This document shows positions 44,833-56,781 of a stretch of 64,000 nt of DNA, in pieces. Position 1 is the first letter of the stretch. The number at the start of each line of letters is the position of its first letter. The notes below the pieces were generated by a model, which was not told the origin of the DNA, made no database searches, and saw only the letters and a list, made by a program, of their open reading frames with translations. The stretch lies in assembly GCA_948329865.1 (NCBI GenBank), contig OX415251.1, positions 25,405,252 through 25,469,251 on the forward strand, in the 5' to 3' direction. This DNA comes from Linaria vulgaris (lineage: Eukaryota > Streptophyta > Magnoliopsida > Lamiales > Plantaginaceae). The position numbers and the translations under genes were made by a program.

Positions 44833-45747
44833 CACTACAAGAATTGGCCAGTTATCCCGACTGGAAAATTTTGATCGGAATTCGGGTGGAAAAAATTTCG
44901 ACCGCTTCCGACCAGATTCTAGTCGGAAATGAGATTTCCGACTAAGTATAAAAAATTTCGACTGGATCCCGGTCATTTCCCACACCCCCCTTTCTCTCTC
45001 CCCTCATTTCCCACACCTCCCTTTCTCTCTCCCTCTCTCATATCCGACCGCCCCTCCTCCATTTTTGACCGCCCATCGGTAGCAAATCCAGTTCCGGTAA
45101 GTTTTTTCGTCTTTTCTCATTTTTTATGTTATTTTTATTGTTTTAATAATTATTTTATATGTTTGATTGTTAGATATTGTAGAAATTGTTAGGCTTTAAT
45201 TAGAAAATGCATTTAGGAAATGTTAGGCTTTAAGAGAGATTAGTAATTATTTATGCATTTAGGAAATGTTTTCTTTATGCATTGTTAGTGTTTAATCTTT
45301 ATTTATGTCTTTAGGGATTATTTGATATTGTGTTATTGTTAGACCTTCAACATTGTTTATGCCTTTTAGAAAATTGATTTATAAATTAGAATTCATGATG
45401 CTTTTAGGGAATTACTATAAAGTAGAAATCATTATATTTTTTTAGAATATCTACTTAAAATTTATATTTTTAGCTACTCTCGAAATATCTATATGTGTTT
45501 TTAGGTAATATTATTTATCTTAGCATTGTTTTATTTTATATGATTTTTATATGTGTTAATTTAGTTATTATGGCGTTAATTTTATGAAATGTTGTTAGAT
45601 ATCTTAGAAATGATTATTTTTATAACATAGTTCATGCCTTTAGGAAAACTATATAACTTAGTAATGATTAAATTTAGGTCTTCCCTATAATTAAAAATAT
45701 TCTAACTTAGATGCTTTTACATAGTACATAGCACTTTAGTCGACGAC

Positions 45748-46400
45748 ATGTCGGGCGATCCTCCACGCTCGTCTCATGATATCGACCATGGCTAGCCCTC
45801 GAAGAGAGGGCGTAGTGGTCCACCGAGTGCCGCAGGGCCTAGTGATCCACCGAGATTAGGTCCTCGTCTTCGATTTGTTCATTTTGGCGCTACACCACCC
45901 GATGTTGTCGATGCCCATGCTACCGATCCTGCCGAGTCCCCTTCTACTTCCCAGCCACCTAAGCGTACGATGGGATCGAGCGGCGGTACTCCACCAGATC
46001 GAGTAGTACCACATCGACTATATGATGCTCACGCAACATCAACGCCACCTACGTCATCCGAATCGAGGAGTAGGGAACCTAGGCCACCATCTACGGATTC
46101 TACAGCTGTGGGTCCCAGCGCTTCTTCCCCGATAGACGTCGCCGGTGCAGGACCATCTACAGCGACGCAGTAGCGACCGGACCAAGGCTTGTCCAGAGGC
46201 GATCAGGTTCCATCTAACAGTAGAGGCCGCCGTAGAGTTGTTTTGGATGAGCACGGCATATTTTTGAAGGGGCACAAGATATCGACGACGATTACCGAGA
46301 TCATCAGGTCATTTATGAAGACGTGTGTTCCTTCATACAATGAGGTTGATGGGAACGTCAAAGGTCAGATGTGGACTAAGTTTAAGGTGAGATTTCGGAA

Positions 46401-46476
<76 letters not shown>

Positions 46477-47077
46477 GTAAGATTTTTATTTAACAAAACC
46501 TTAATTAAAAACATATTTATTAATTGCAGAAAACATACAACATTGGTCCGGAGGAGTTGGGTTTGGCACATATGGCCTACGAGGCTAAGGCCAGAAGAGT
46601 TACAAGGAGATAGTGTACAATGCGAAGAAGAACTACTATGCAAGGAAGGATGATGCGAAGTGGGCGGGGCGTCCGAGGACTGGGTGGATGAACGACAAGT
46701 TGGACGCTGAGTTTGTGAAGCATTGGGAGTCTAAGAACCATCTGGACAAATCAGCTACAGGAAAGAAGAACAGGCAATGAGGACAGGAGCCACACCCTGG
46801 TCGTCCTGTACGAGGGACGCATGCTAGTGGGTCTCGTAGCTATACGGAGATCCAGCGTAGGATGGTATGTCTTATTAAATTCAATTCTATACGAATAACT
46901 TTTTTCTTAAATTTAAATAGTTTAACAAAAAAATTATGTCGATATGCAGGCGCGTTAGAGACCTCGAGAGGCCCTGCGCCTCGGCATGATGAGATGCATC
47001 GATATCAGCATACACATGTCCCCGAGGATCTGCTAAAGGGAGTTCGACGTCGCCGCGTTTGGCTAGTAGCCATTGTT
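45748..47077 (+). pseudogene. CACTA accessory transposase-like gene (En/Spm, Transposase_24 type)
   Basis: From the ATG at 45748 (MSGDPPRSS) the plus strand encodes a Pro/Ser-rich leader. Next is GIFLKGHKISTTITEII, then an apparent intron (AAG|GT near 46387 to TTGCAG near 46529). It continues GPEELGLAHMAYEAKARR, KDDAKWAGRPRTGWMND and, after a second intron, DEMHRYQHTHVP. This is the pattern of the smaller CACTA protein that binds subterminal repeats, not the catalytic TNPD. Stops after HG (CAG to TAG), after STATQ, a frameshift near 46595 and a TGA after KKNRQ make it dead. Confidence 0.65.
46404..46472. repeat. Compound microsatellite (CA)n(TA)n
   Basis: About 16 CA units followed by about 18 TA units, inside the first intron of the CACTA pseudogene. 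A similar compound repeat lies at the outer edge of Sirevirus B (58189-58247). Confidence 0.9.
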
Positions 47078-47079
47078 AT

Positions 47080-47225
47080 TTTCGACCGCATTTCGGTCGA
47101 AAATGCTAAAGTTTAGTCGTTTTTCCGACCGCAATGCGGTCATGAATATTAGGGTTTAGGCCTTTTTCCGACCGCATTGCGGTCGAAAATGGTTGAATTT
47201 TCGACCGGAATGCGGTCGGTAATAA
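47080..47225. repeat. Cluster of four CACTA palindromes
   Basis: Four dyads in 146 bases: TTTCGACCGCATTTCGGTCG, CCGACCGCAATGCGGTC, CCGACCGCATTGCGGTCG and CGACCGGAATGCGGTCGG. They resemble the subterminal repeats at both CACTA ends and are candidate binding sites for the accessory transposase. Confidence 0.65.
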
Positions 47226-47474
47226 TATTCATATTTTTAATTTTCCCATTTCGCTCTCCAGTTTTAGATAAATCGTTGGTTTAATGATCAATTACAACAA
47301 CATTAGTTATATATAAGTTACAAAATAATAAAAAAAAAAACTTATTTTCTCGCACGTTAAATAATCATTTAATACGTCGATTGATAATGTCACTTATAAA
47401 TACATTAGTATATTTTTGCTAATTAACTACTTATGATTATGTTAATTGAATGTAACATCTAAATAAATATATAT
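47226..47474. other. CACTA right subterminal sequence up to the Sirevirus insertion
   Basis: AT-rich sequence with no gene. It ends in ATATAT directly before the LTR of Sirevirus B; the other half of the CACTA element resumes after the microsatellite at 58248. Confidence 0.5.
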
Positions 47475-48403
47475 TGAAAGTGCAGGTATTCGGTCGATGT
47501 TAGTTTAACATTGAAAGTGCAGGTATTCTGTCAATGTTAGTTTAACATTGAGAAGTCAATGTTAGAATAACATTGCTGGAGCAGAATCCGATTTACAATC
47601 TTAATTAATTTCTTCATTATTGTTTTGCCTTATTCACTTAACTAACTGAGTTCCACGGTTGTAATTGTCTTTGATTATTATTCAGGAAACAAACTTGTCA
47701 TAGGTTGGACGCTCAAGTTTCCAAGAAGGAAAGTTTCCTTAATTACGCAAACCACTCTACAAGGAAAGAAGAATTCGAGTGGAACTAGGAATGCTTTCCA
47801 AGATCAGTCCTGATTTGAAGAAGGAGTCTTTCCCTAGTTAGATCACTAACGAAGGAACTATTATTCAAGTAGGACTGCGAGAACAAAGAAGAAGGGTTCA
47901 AGAAGGAAACAATGAGAATTACCAACCGTGTACAACACACCTTGAAGTCGAAGATCAAGAACCTATATATAGGTGTGAAGTACATCAAGACAAACATGAG
48001 ACAAGAGCCAATCAATCCGAGAGATTAATTTACAGTTGTTGAGTGTTGTCTTGCTTTAGCAAAGTTTGTGAATTGTTAGGATAGATCTAAGAGTGAGGAG
48101 CTGTTAGAGATATACGAAGCAATTCTTGTGTGATTTGCTTAGTTCAATCAATTTAAGAGTGAGGAGCTTGAGAATTGAGAGAACGACCTTTGTTAAAACC
48201 TTCACGGGTTATTTTGCCTAAGGCTCGGAAGTTAATATAAGTCTATATTCACTTCTTAAACTTGGTGTTTGTTTATTCCGTTGCACTATTCTTCTGGTCT
48301 GTTGTTAAAGTAACATCGTTGAGTTAACAACGTTGCAAATCTGCTGTTAACTCTCCAGTGTTAAGTTAACAACAACAACGTATCAACCCGATCCACAATT
48401 TCA
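47475..48403 (+). repeat. Sirevirus B 5' LTR
   Basis: Starts TGAAAGTGCAGG and ends CAATTTCA. It contains three strict RTGTT-N5-AACAY dyads in its first 100 bases, a TATA-like CCTATATATAGG (about 47961-47972), and a 3' part rich in GTTAAC and TGTTAAC palindromes (48302-48380). Confidence 0.92.
47496..47574. promoter_or_regulatory. Triple RTGTT-N5-AACAY dyad in the LTR
   Basis: Dyads at 47496-47512, 47533-47549 and 47558-47574, spaced 37 and 25 bases start to start. The second lies in a short tandem repeat of the LTR start (AGTGCAGGTATTC twice). The same triplet is in the 3' LTR at 57284, 57320 and 57345. The position upstream of the TATA box suggests a protein-binding array; no factor is assigned. 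Confidence 0.6.
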
Positions 48404-48405
48404 AT

Positions 48406-48418
48406 TGGTATCAGAGCC
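48406..48418 (+). promoter_or_regulatory. Primer binding site of Sirevirus B
   Basis: TGGTATCAGAGCC two bases after the LTR end, complementary to the initiator-Met tRNA 3' end. It is identical to the site of copy A. Confidence 0.88.
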
Positions 48419-48459
48419 AAGCACCAACTTCACCGGTGTTTGGCGTTGATACGACAAGA

Positions 48460-51400
48460 TGGACAATTCCAACCCAATACCAGCAGATTGCTTGTATTGG
48501 AGGGTCCCAACAACTATCCCTACTGGAAGATCAGGCTCAGAGTCCACATCAAATCCATCGACCTAAGAGCTTGGGACGCAGTACTAGAAGGCTACACCAT
48601 CCCCTACTTGCCAAGAGATGGAGATGCTGATCTGGTACCTAAGCCAAGGGGACAATGGACAGCCAACGAAATTGCTCTCTACAACTTCAATGAAAAGGCA
48701 CTCAATGCTATTTTTAGCTGGGTAGGTAATTATATGTTCAAACTTATTCAAACTTGTTCTACTGTTAAAGCTGCATGGGAAATTCTTAAATTACATTGTG
48801 AGAGTGATGTGGCTGTGAGGGACTCTAAATATAGAAAACGTTTGAGGGACTTTGAGAAGATAGAGATGGGTGAGGATGAAAGCATTGATAGTTATTTTGA
48901 GAAACTTCTAGATATTGCTAATCAGTGCCAAAACTTAGGTTTTATCATCCCTAATCAAACCATGGTCTATAAAGCCTTTAGAACATTATCTTCTAAGTTT
49001 ACTGTCAAAAGAATTGCTATGAATGAGTCTAGAGATCTTGCCAACATGGACTTTCAAACATTAATGAACACTCTAAAAGAATTTGAACTAGAATTCCTAG
49101 GAAAGTCCAGTAAACAACTTGCTTTAGCCTTACTAGGTACTAGCTCAGATTCTACAGGGAGTGATGAGGATGAATATGAGTTGATCTATTCTAACTATGG
49201 TAACATCACTAGGAAGTTTAGTAAATTGGGTTACAAAGATAAAAGTAAAGAAAAACAACCTAGTAATGCTGCTGTTAGTTATAAGAAATTGCCCCCAAAG
49301 TTTGTAAAATACATGGCATCTAAGAGCACTCCTCAAGATGCTGAGAAATTGAAAGATGTCCAGTGTTATGAATGTAAGAGGTATGGTCACTTTAAACATG
49401 AATGTGCTAACACCCTCAGAACAAAAGGGAATTCTCATTGGGTCTGTGTAGATGACTTTAATGAAGCTGACTTCGAATCTGGAACAAGTGCTGATGAACA
49501 ATCAGAGGAAATCAACACTGCTGCGCTCTGCACTCGGATCATCTGGTCAGAAGAAGACTCCAGAAACTGCCAAGAATCTCAATGTTACTCTAACATTAGA
49601 GAACCAACAGCAAAGCAATAGATCTTATTTGGAGACTGGAACAGCAATGATACACAGGTTAACCATGACACACTCTCTGATTGTGATGATACTAACTTTG
49701 ATTATTTTCATGGCTCAGTTGATCTAGAAGAGGAGTACTTCAATGAAGATGAGATGTCCCAGGAGGAAATTCTTGATGACCTACATACAACCTTTCTCAG
49801 ACTTGAGAGAGAGAATGTCAGACTCATGAAGAAAAATAAAGCACATAAGCATGACATTGAATGTTTAAAGAACATGTTGAAACTCTATGAAATAGATTTT
49901 GACAAAGTTGAAGCTGAGCTGAGCTGAAAGAGGTAAAGGAGAAACTCAAAAAGGATTCACAGATCATAGCCAAATGGAATGGAGGTACTTCTAAACTTGA
50001 TGAGGTACTGAACATGAGTAACTCAGGTACATGTGGTCTGGGATTTGTTGAGAAACCTTCCTCTTCAAATGTTAATTCTGCCTATCTAACTACAAGCTTT
50101 GTTAAAGAATCTGATAATGTGAGTACAGGAACCATTAACACTGTAAAAAGTAAACCTACCTTTACCTGCCAGTACTGTTTTCAACCAGGTCACATTAAAC
50201 CATTATGTAGGAAACTTATAAAAGAATGTGGTAAGAAAACAGCCTCTGCGTCCAATGTTAATTCTACAACAGGTTCTGATGTTAGACTAACATTAGGTGC
50301 AGGACAGAAAAGTAGAACTTGGATAGAAAAGGCTAAAACCCCTAAGATTAAAGTTGTGTGCAATGTTGTTTTCTCTGCTGTGTACTCTAACCTTTCAGGT
50401 AAATGGTACTTCGATAGTGGATGTTCAAGACACATGACAGGCAGCAAAGAGAATCTTAAGCAAATGGTACCTTTGAGTGCTGGAACAGTGACATATGGAG
50501 GAGGCACCAAAGGAAAAATCATTGCCAAGGGGATATTGAATGTTGATGGATTCCCTCCCTTGAAGGACGTGTTGTTGGTAGATGGGTTAAAGGCAAATCT
50601 AATCAGTATCAGTCAACTGTGTGATGATGACTTACTGGCTACATTTGATAAGATATCATATGATGTTTATGATAGTGACAATGTTCTTGTGATGACAGGT
50701 ACTAGATCCAAAGACAACTGCTACCTAGCCCAGGAGGAAGCAGAATGTTTCCATGCCAAGATAGATGAGGCTTCTATATGGCATAGGAAACTTGGACATG
50801 TTCACTACAGAAACCTTGAGAAATTACAGAAAGTTGATGCTGTAAGAGGCTTACCAAAGCTGTCTTGTCCAGGTAAGCTTGTGTGTGGTGATTGCCTCAA
50901 GGGTAAGCAAACCAGAGCAGTTCATACACCCCTACAGGTACAGAATGCTAACCCTAGATCTAGTAGGTGTTTTGAATTGCTGCACATGGACTTAATGGGT
51001 CCAATTGAGGTAAGTAGTCTCAGTGGGAAGATATATGCCTTTGTGATTGTAGATGACTTCTCTAGATACACTTGGGTAAAATTTCTTAAAGAAAAGTCAG
51101 AAGCTTTTGATCAGTTCAAAATTCTTTGTGCTAGTATTAAAAACTTGTATGGCTCCACTGTGACTAAGATTAGGTCTGATCATGGTAAATAATTTGAAAA
51201 TGCTAGTTTTGATAACTACTGCAATACTAAAGGTATTTTCCATGAATTTTCAGCTCCTAAGACTTCTCAGCAGAATGGGATTGCTGAGAGAAAGAACATG
51301 ACTCTTCAAGAGATGGCCAAAAGACTCTGGGCTGAAGCCTTAAATACTGCTTGTCACATTAGTAACAGGTTGTATCTTAGACCTGGAACTAACATGACTC

Positions 51401-53547
51401 CATATGAACTCTTGAAGGGTGTAAAACCAAATGTTGCATATTTCCATGAATTTGGATGTGATTGTTATCTACTGAATGACAGGGATTATCTGAGTAAATT
51501 TGATTCTAAAAGTGAAAAATGCATTTTTGTAGGATACTCAGCCAATAGTACTTCCTTTAGAGTCTACAATCTTAGATTGAAGACAATTCAGGAATCAGTG
51601 AATGTTGTGTTTGATGATTTCACTCTTGATACAGGTACTGGTGACATCTTAGTTCCCAATGTTGAACCAACAGTGGAAACCGAGAATGTTACTCCTAACA
51701 ATGTTACACCAACATTGGAACTGGAAGATGGAAACACTGAACAGGAGTCAGGGAACGATGTTAGACTAACACCAGCAAGATCTGATGTTAGACTAACAAC
51801 AGAGGATTCTGACTCAGAACATGAAGTTGCCTCTGAACCTAGAAGAGATCCCCCAGCTAGGATTCAGAAAGACCATCCAGCATCCCAGGTAATAGGTGAA
51901 CTCACTGAACGGGTAAGGACACGCAACAGAGAAAGACTTGACTATAGAGATATGGTAAAAATGTGTGTCTGTATGAACTTCACTTGTACTGTTGATAATG
52001 CCTCTTGTTTTGTCTCCACCATAGAACCTAAAAATGTGAATGAAGCCCTTCTTGATAACTTTTGGATTAATGCCATGCATGATGAACTATTACAGTTTAC
52101 TAAGAATAATGTCTGGATACTTGTACCTAGACCACCTAATGTTAATGTAATAGGGACGAAGTGGATATTTAAGAACAAGAGTAATGAGGAAGGGGTTATA
52201 GTTAAAAACAAAGCTAGACTAGTTGCTCAGGGGTACACACAGGTTGAAGGTGTAGATTTTGATGAGACATTTGCTCCAGTTGCTAGGATTGAATCTATTA
52301 GGTTACTTCTAGCCATAGCATGTTGCCTTAAGATAAAACTATACCAAATGGATGTAAAGGGTGCGTTTCTGAATGGGCTGATTGATAAGGAAGTATATGT
52401 TGAACAACCAAAGGGGTTCACAGATCCTAAGTATCCAAACCATGTGTACAAGCTTAAAAAGGCATTGTATGGTCTTAAACAAGCACCTAGAGCATGGTAT
52501 GAAAAGCTTACAAAATTCCTTTGAAGTCTTTGTTTTGTTAGAGGTGATGGAGATAGAACACTGTTTGTCTTGAAGAAAGATTATCATATCTGTGTTGCTC
52601 AAATATATGTAGATGATATTGTTTTTGGCTCAACTAACAATTCTATTCTAGAAAAATTTGTTGAATCAATGACAGGGCAGTTTGAGATGAGTATGATGGG
52701 AGAATTAACTTTCTTTCTTGGCCTTCAAGTGAAACAAACAGGTAATGAGATTTTCCTAAGTCAGGAAAAGTATGCAAGGAATTTGGTGAAAAGGTTTGAA
52801 TTGGCAGATTCAAAGCCTTGCAAGACTCCTATGTCTTCATCTGTGAAGATATCCAGGGATGTTAATGGTGCCAATGTTGATCCAACATTGTACCGTTCAA
52901 TGATATGAAGCTTACTCTACTTGTCTGCTTCAAGGCCTGATATAATGTTCTCTGTTTGTGTTTGTGCTAGGTACCAGGCATGTCCAAAGCAGTCTCATCT
53001 GATTGCTGTGAAGAGAATTCTTAGATACATTTCTGGCACCTTGGCCCTTGGTATATGGTATTCCTATGACACTAACACCAATCTTGTAGGGTTCAGTGAC
53101 TCAGACTGGGCAGGTGACACTGATGACAGAAAGTCTACAAGTGGAGGATGTTTTTATCTGGGGAACAACTTGGTCTCATGGTACGGTAGAAAGCAAAACT
53201 GTGTGTCACTCTCCACTGCTGAATCTGAATACATAGCAGCAGGTAGTTGTGTCACTCAGTTAGTATGGCTTAAACACATGCTACTGGATTATGGGTTAGA
53301 CAGTGATACCTTACTTATGTTTTGTGATAATCTTAGTGCTATAAGCATCTCTAAGAATCCTGTGCAACACTCCAGAACTAAACATATTGACATAAGACAT
53401 CACTTTCTGAGAAACATGGTAGAAGATAAGCTCATTGATATTGAACACATTGAAACCAACAATCAGCTTGCTGATATGTTCACTAAACCCTTAGATTCTG
53501 AGAGGTTCTTCAGTTTGAGGAATTCTCTTGGCATGTGCATCGTCTAG
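48460..53547 (+). pseudogene. Sirevirus B gag-pol polyprotein, broken
   Basis: The start ATG at 48460 is chosen by similarity to copy A; the frame shifts by one within about 10 codons. Gag is then open to TAG 49619-49621, with knuckle CYECKRYGHFKHEC. A 5-base duplication (GAGCT) shifts the frame near 49925. The next open part (50014-51192) has knuckle CQYCFQPGHIKPLC, protease YFDSGCSRHMTG and integrase DDFSRY and SDHGK, ending at TAA (Glu to stop). About 30 bases are missing in frame after TLQEMA (near 51313). RT is cut by TGA at 52522-52524 and 52906-52908; YVDDIVFG and SDSDWAGD are intact. Against copy A it has at least seven lesions, so it would depend on proteins supplied by another copy. 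Confidence 0.9.
49581..52889. promoter_or_regulatory. RTGTT-N5-AACAY dyads inside the gag-pol coding region
   Basis: Strict matches: 49581-49597, 50278-50294, 51700-51716, 51757-51773, 52873-52889. Near matches with AACAG or AACAA: 51658-51674 and 51784-51800. Copy A has equivalents at 4894-4910, 4208-4224, 2798-2814 and 1607-1623, plus a relaxed one at 2696-2711. Most lie in variable linkers and read as DVRLT or NVTPT; 49581 reads in another frame as CYSNI. Confidence 0.55.
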
Positions 53548-54979
53548 GGATGTTAGTACACCAGTGTTGACATAACACCACTGTCTAGCACTGGTTATTG
53601 GTTGTGGTGTATCTGTAATTCTTTTCGTTTCTTTCTGCATTCTTTCTTCTTGCATAGTACATCCTTGTTAGAGATTCTGTTGGGTTGTGTGGTTAAACTG
53701 TGTGGATAGCTGAGTTGATTGGTGGACAGGTACATATCAAGAGGTTTGTAAAGTAGAACTATGTTGTTAGTTTGTGAATGTTAACCTAACATCTGGGAGA
53801 AGCTGGGGTACACAGAGCTCACTACTCTGATGTTATTCAGTTGTGTCTTATCCATGTTAGGTTAGACAAAGCATGAAGAGAAGCTGGGGTACATGATGTT
53901 GAAAGCTTCATTGTCATTCAGTTGTGCTTATTTTTGTGTTTTGTCTATGGCCAAGGTTATGCATGATAGTGATCTTTACTACTGGGGTGTTTTGAAGTTT
54001 AGACTGCTTGCATTCAGTAGCATTGTTCACTTGGTATTTCGCTTGTATACAGGTTGGAAAACAAGTATGCATGAGGGACTGGGGTGGAGAATTATATGAT
54101 AAATGTATTGTCTTCATTCAGTTCCTTTGTACTTGCCTAATCTGTTGCTGATGGTTAAGTTGTTGGGGTGTGTGGGGTCTTGCGCTGCCCACATTCAGTG
54201 ATGAATCTATCCTTTTACATTCACTAGTTTTTGTTCAAAAGAGTTCATAAAGATAAATTGATGTGTCCTGATCCCAGTCAGCAAAGCTGTTTGTACTTGG
54301 TTACCATCTCCCAATGTTAATCTAACATTGTTGCATTCTTTCTAGTTCTGTATTCTTTTTTTCTTGTGTCGGTTTGGGCTTAGGGGGAGTAGTAATCCTA
54401 GGAAATCATGTGTTGAGGCATACTTTGTGGGTGACTCACTGCAGGTAAAACACTATGTTTTGTGATCTTCTATGCTATGGGAACATCTTTTCCCTGGATA
54501 TGTATATCCACTCTGTGTTTTTCTGTTTGATGTGTTACTTACTCATACTGATGATCTTAACCTATGTCTTTGTACCTATGTACTTGGGTGAGGGTTCAGA
54601 TTAGTTGACGAGAATATCTCACGCTCTCACATCCCTTGGATGAAGCCCTGCACCTACAACTTTCCTCCCTGATGTTAACTTACCAATGTTAGTCCAACAT
54701 TGAAACATTGTAACTTATAAGTTTTCAGGTTTGAAGACCGCTCTGGTTACGTGTTAATCCAACACTGACACGTGGTAAGGTGAACATGGGTATGATCGTG
54801 TGACAGTGGTCCGATTATGTTGGTAACATGTTACAACACCACTATCTCTACTCTTCAGCCGATTATTGTATAATTTGCCCTAATCTTCTTCTACTGTGTA
54901 CGCGCTCAATGTTTTTTTGCAAAAAACAACTCTCTCTGCGAAAATCAAGTTTCGATTTTTCTTCTCTAAATCACTAACA
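53548..54979 (+). repeat. Sirevirus B spacer with repeated CTGGGGT...ATTCAGT modules
   Basis: At least five modules: 53804, 53881, 53981, 54080 and 54164 (approximate start of GGGGT), each followed 30-50 bases later by ATTCAGT. The first two share AGAAGCTGGGGTACA and ATTCAGTTGTG. The same modules occur in copy A. Dyads RTGTT-N5-AACAY lie at 53564, 53777, 54313, 54685 and 54751. A polypurine-like TAGGGGGAGT is at 54381-54390. No ORF in the module region is conserved between the two copies. Confidence 0.65.
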
Positions 54980-56781
54980 ATGGCACGCAAGTCTTCCATT
55001 GACACTCTTGCAGCAGCTGCCGAACAGATGGAGCAACCTAGACGCCGCATGACCAGAAGTGCAACTACTGAAGCGATTACCGCCGCCGCACCAAAGAGGA
55101 AATCCACTTATCAACGACGCAAGGGCAAGAAAGCTACTAAGGGTGATGTTGATTCAACACCAAAAACTTCTAAGCAAACCTCCACTCCCGCCAACCCTGA
55201 AAACGAGGTAATGATGGCTAACCCTACTCTGGATATACCTGATACTACTGTTGTTGGTATTGAGGGGGAGAAAGAGGCCCCGAGTGTTGTTGTGGGTGAG
55301 TCTGAGGTGGTGCATGAGGTCCCTGAGGGTAATACTGGGGATGAATCTGTGGTTGCTGAGGAAGTGGTTGAGCCTACTAAGGCTGATGAGGCTGAGCAGG
55401 ATACTGCTGATGAGATGGAGACTCTTCCTGAGGAGTATGATCAGGTTGAGGAGACTGTGGCTGAGGAGGTTACTACTGAAGGTAACCAAGATGCTGGTGA
55501 AGAGGATGACAGTCAACCTGAAGAGGTTGAGAGAGAAGAAGAAGAGAGCCTGACTCTCACTGACTTAGCTACTGCTGCTAAGAAAAGAAAGGGAAAGCAG
55601 GTGGTGGTTGAAGCTTCTGAGTCCGAGTTAGAAGAAGAAAAAGAGGAGGAAGAGGATGAAGTTGAAGAGGAAGTTGAGGATGAAGGCCTACAGGTAGGTG
55701 ATGACCCTGCTGATGTTACTCCAACATCAGATGAATACTTTGATCTGCTTGAGGAGGAGTATCCCAAGAAGCCTTATTCTGGCTTCTATGTGTCTGCTGA
55801 GGCAGAAGAGCTGTGGGAGGCTTATCAAGCCAGGGTGATTCATACTGAGAGGAACATTGATGAGGAAATGTTCAAAGAAAATAGGTTGTTTGAGTTGCTG
55901 GAAGCTAGAGGGGTGTTGGGCTCTGTGATGAACCAGTCATCATATGTCCCTGATGTGATCAGAGAGTTCTACATGAACCTCTCTCAATGGGTGTCCCACA
56001 AGGACTCTCCCAAGTTTGGCAAAGCTTGGGTCAGATGAATGTCTATGACATTAGCCCCTCTGTGATCAATGAGGCTTGGGGACTCCCTGACCCTGAGGAG
56101 ACTGAGGATCCTAGCTTGGATGAGGTGATCACTGACCTCACTGGTGGACTGACAAGGAAATGGAATGACAGTTTTCCAACTACAAAGCTGACCTCCTTAA
56201 GTGTTGTACTTCACAAGCTCTCCACCTACAACTGGCTGCCCTCTTCAAACACCACTGTGATGACAAAAGAATCTGCAAGGCTGGTGTACAAACTGAAGAA
56301 TGGGCTGAGTGTGAATATAGGGGAGAAGGTTCTGAGGCACATGAGGGAAGTCACAACCAAGGCAAAGGGAATCATTCCATATCCCTCTCTGATATCCAAC
56401 ATTCTTGTGAAGCAAGGCTTCAAGACAAAGAAGACAGAAGGCTGGATCAAGAACAAGGCCAAGATGATCATCACCAGGAGCTATTTCACTCAGATCAGGA
56501 TTCAGGACCTGCCATGGAATCCCAATGATGGAGCTGGTCCAAGCAGGAAGAAGAAGAAGAAGAAGACTCACAAGTTTGCTGCTTCTTCGGTTCTTGTGGC
56601 TAGTGGGGACAGCTGTTCTGTCATTGCTGATGCCTTTGTGGAGGAGACCCTGGTGTGGCTGGACAGAGAGTTCAAGGATACCCAGAGAGAGATAGCAGAC
56701 AAGCAAGTAAGGCTGCAAGAGATAGACAGCCTCATGAAGCATTTGAGGGGTCTGCCTTCCTCACAAAAAGGGGGAGAATGA
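54980..56781 (+). pseudogene. Env-position ORF of Sirevirus B, one frameshift
   Basis: ATG at 54980 (MARKSSIDTLAAAAEQMEQP). The basic, Lys/Arg-rich N-terminus (residues about 20-65) is followed by a long Glu/Asp-rich stretch (about 90-240). A globular domain starts at DEYFDLLEEEYPKKPYSGFY. After a frameshift near 56033 it continues VYDISPSVINEAWGLPDPEE and KLTSLSVVLHKLSTYNWLPS; a KKKKKKTHK motif and a short coiled coil (EFKDTQREIADKQVRLQEID) end it at 56781. The globular part resembles the plant retroelement-associated domain annotated as putative plant transposon protein. I see no signal peptide or membrane segment, so an envelope role is not supported. The last codons overlap a polypurine run (56765-56777). 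Confidence 0.7.

Noticed and set aside
46365..46653. ORFs with HTHTHTHT and YIYIYIYI runs
   Set aside because: They are translations of the CA/TA microsatellite.
54810..54835. Further dyads such as ATGTTGGTAACAT
   Set aside because: Arms match but the spacer is 3 (or 2), so they were not counted with the N5 series.
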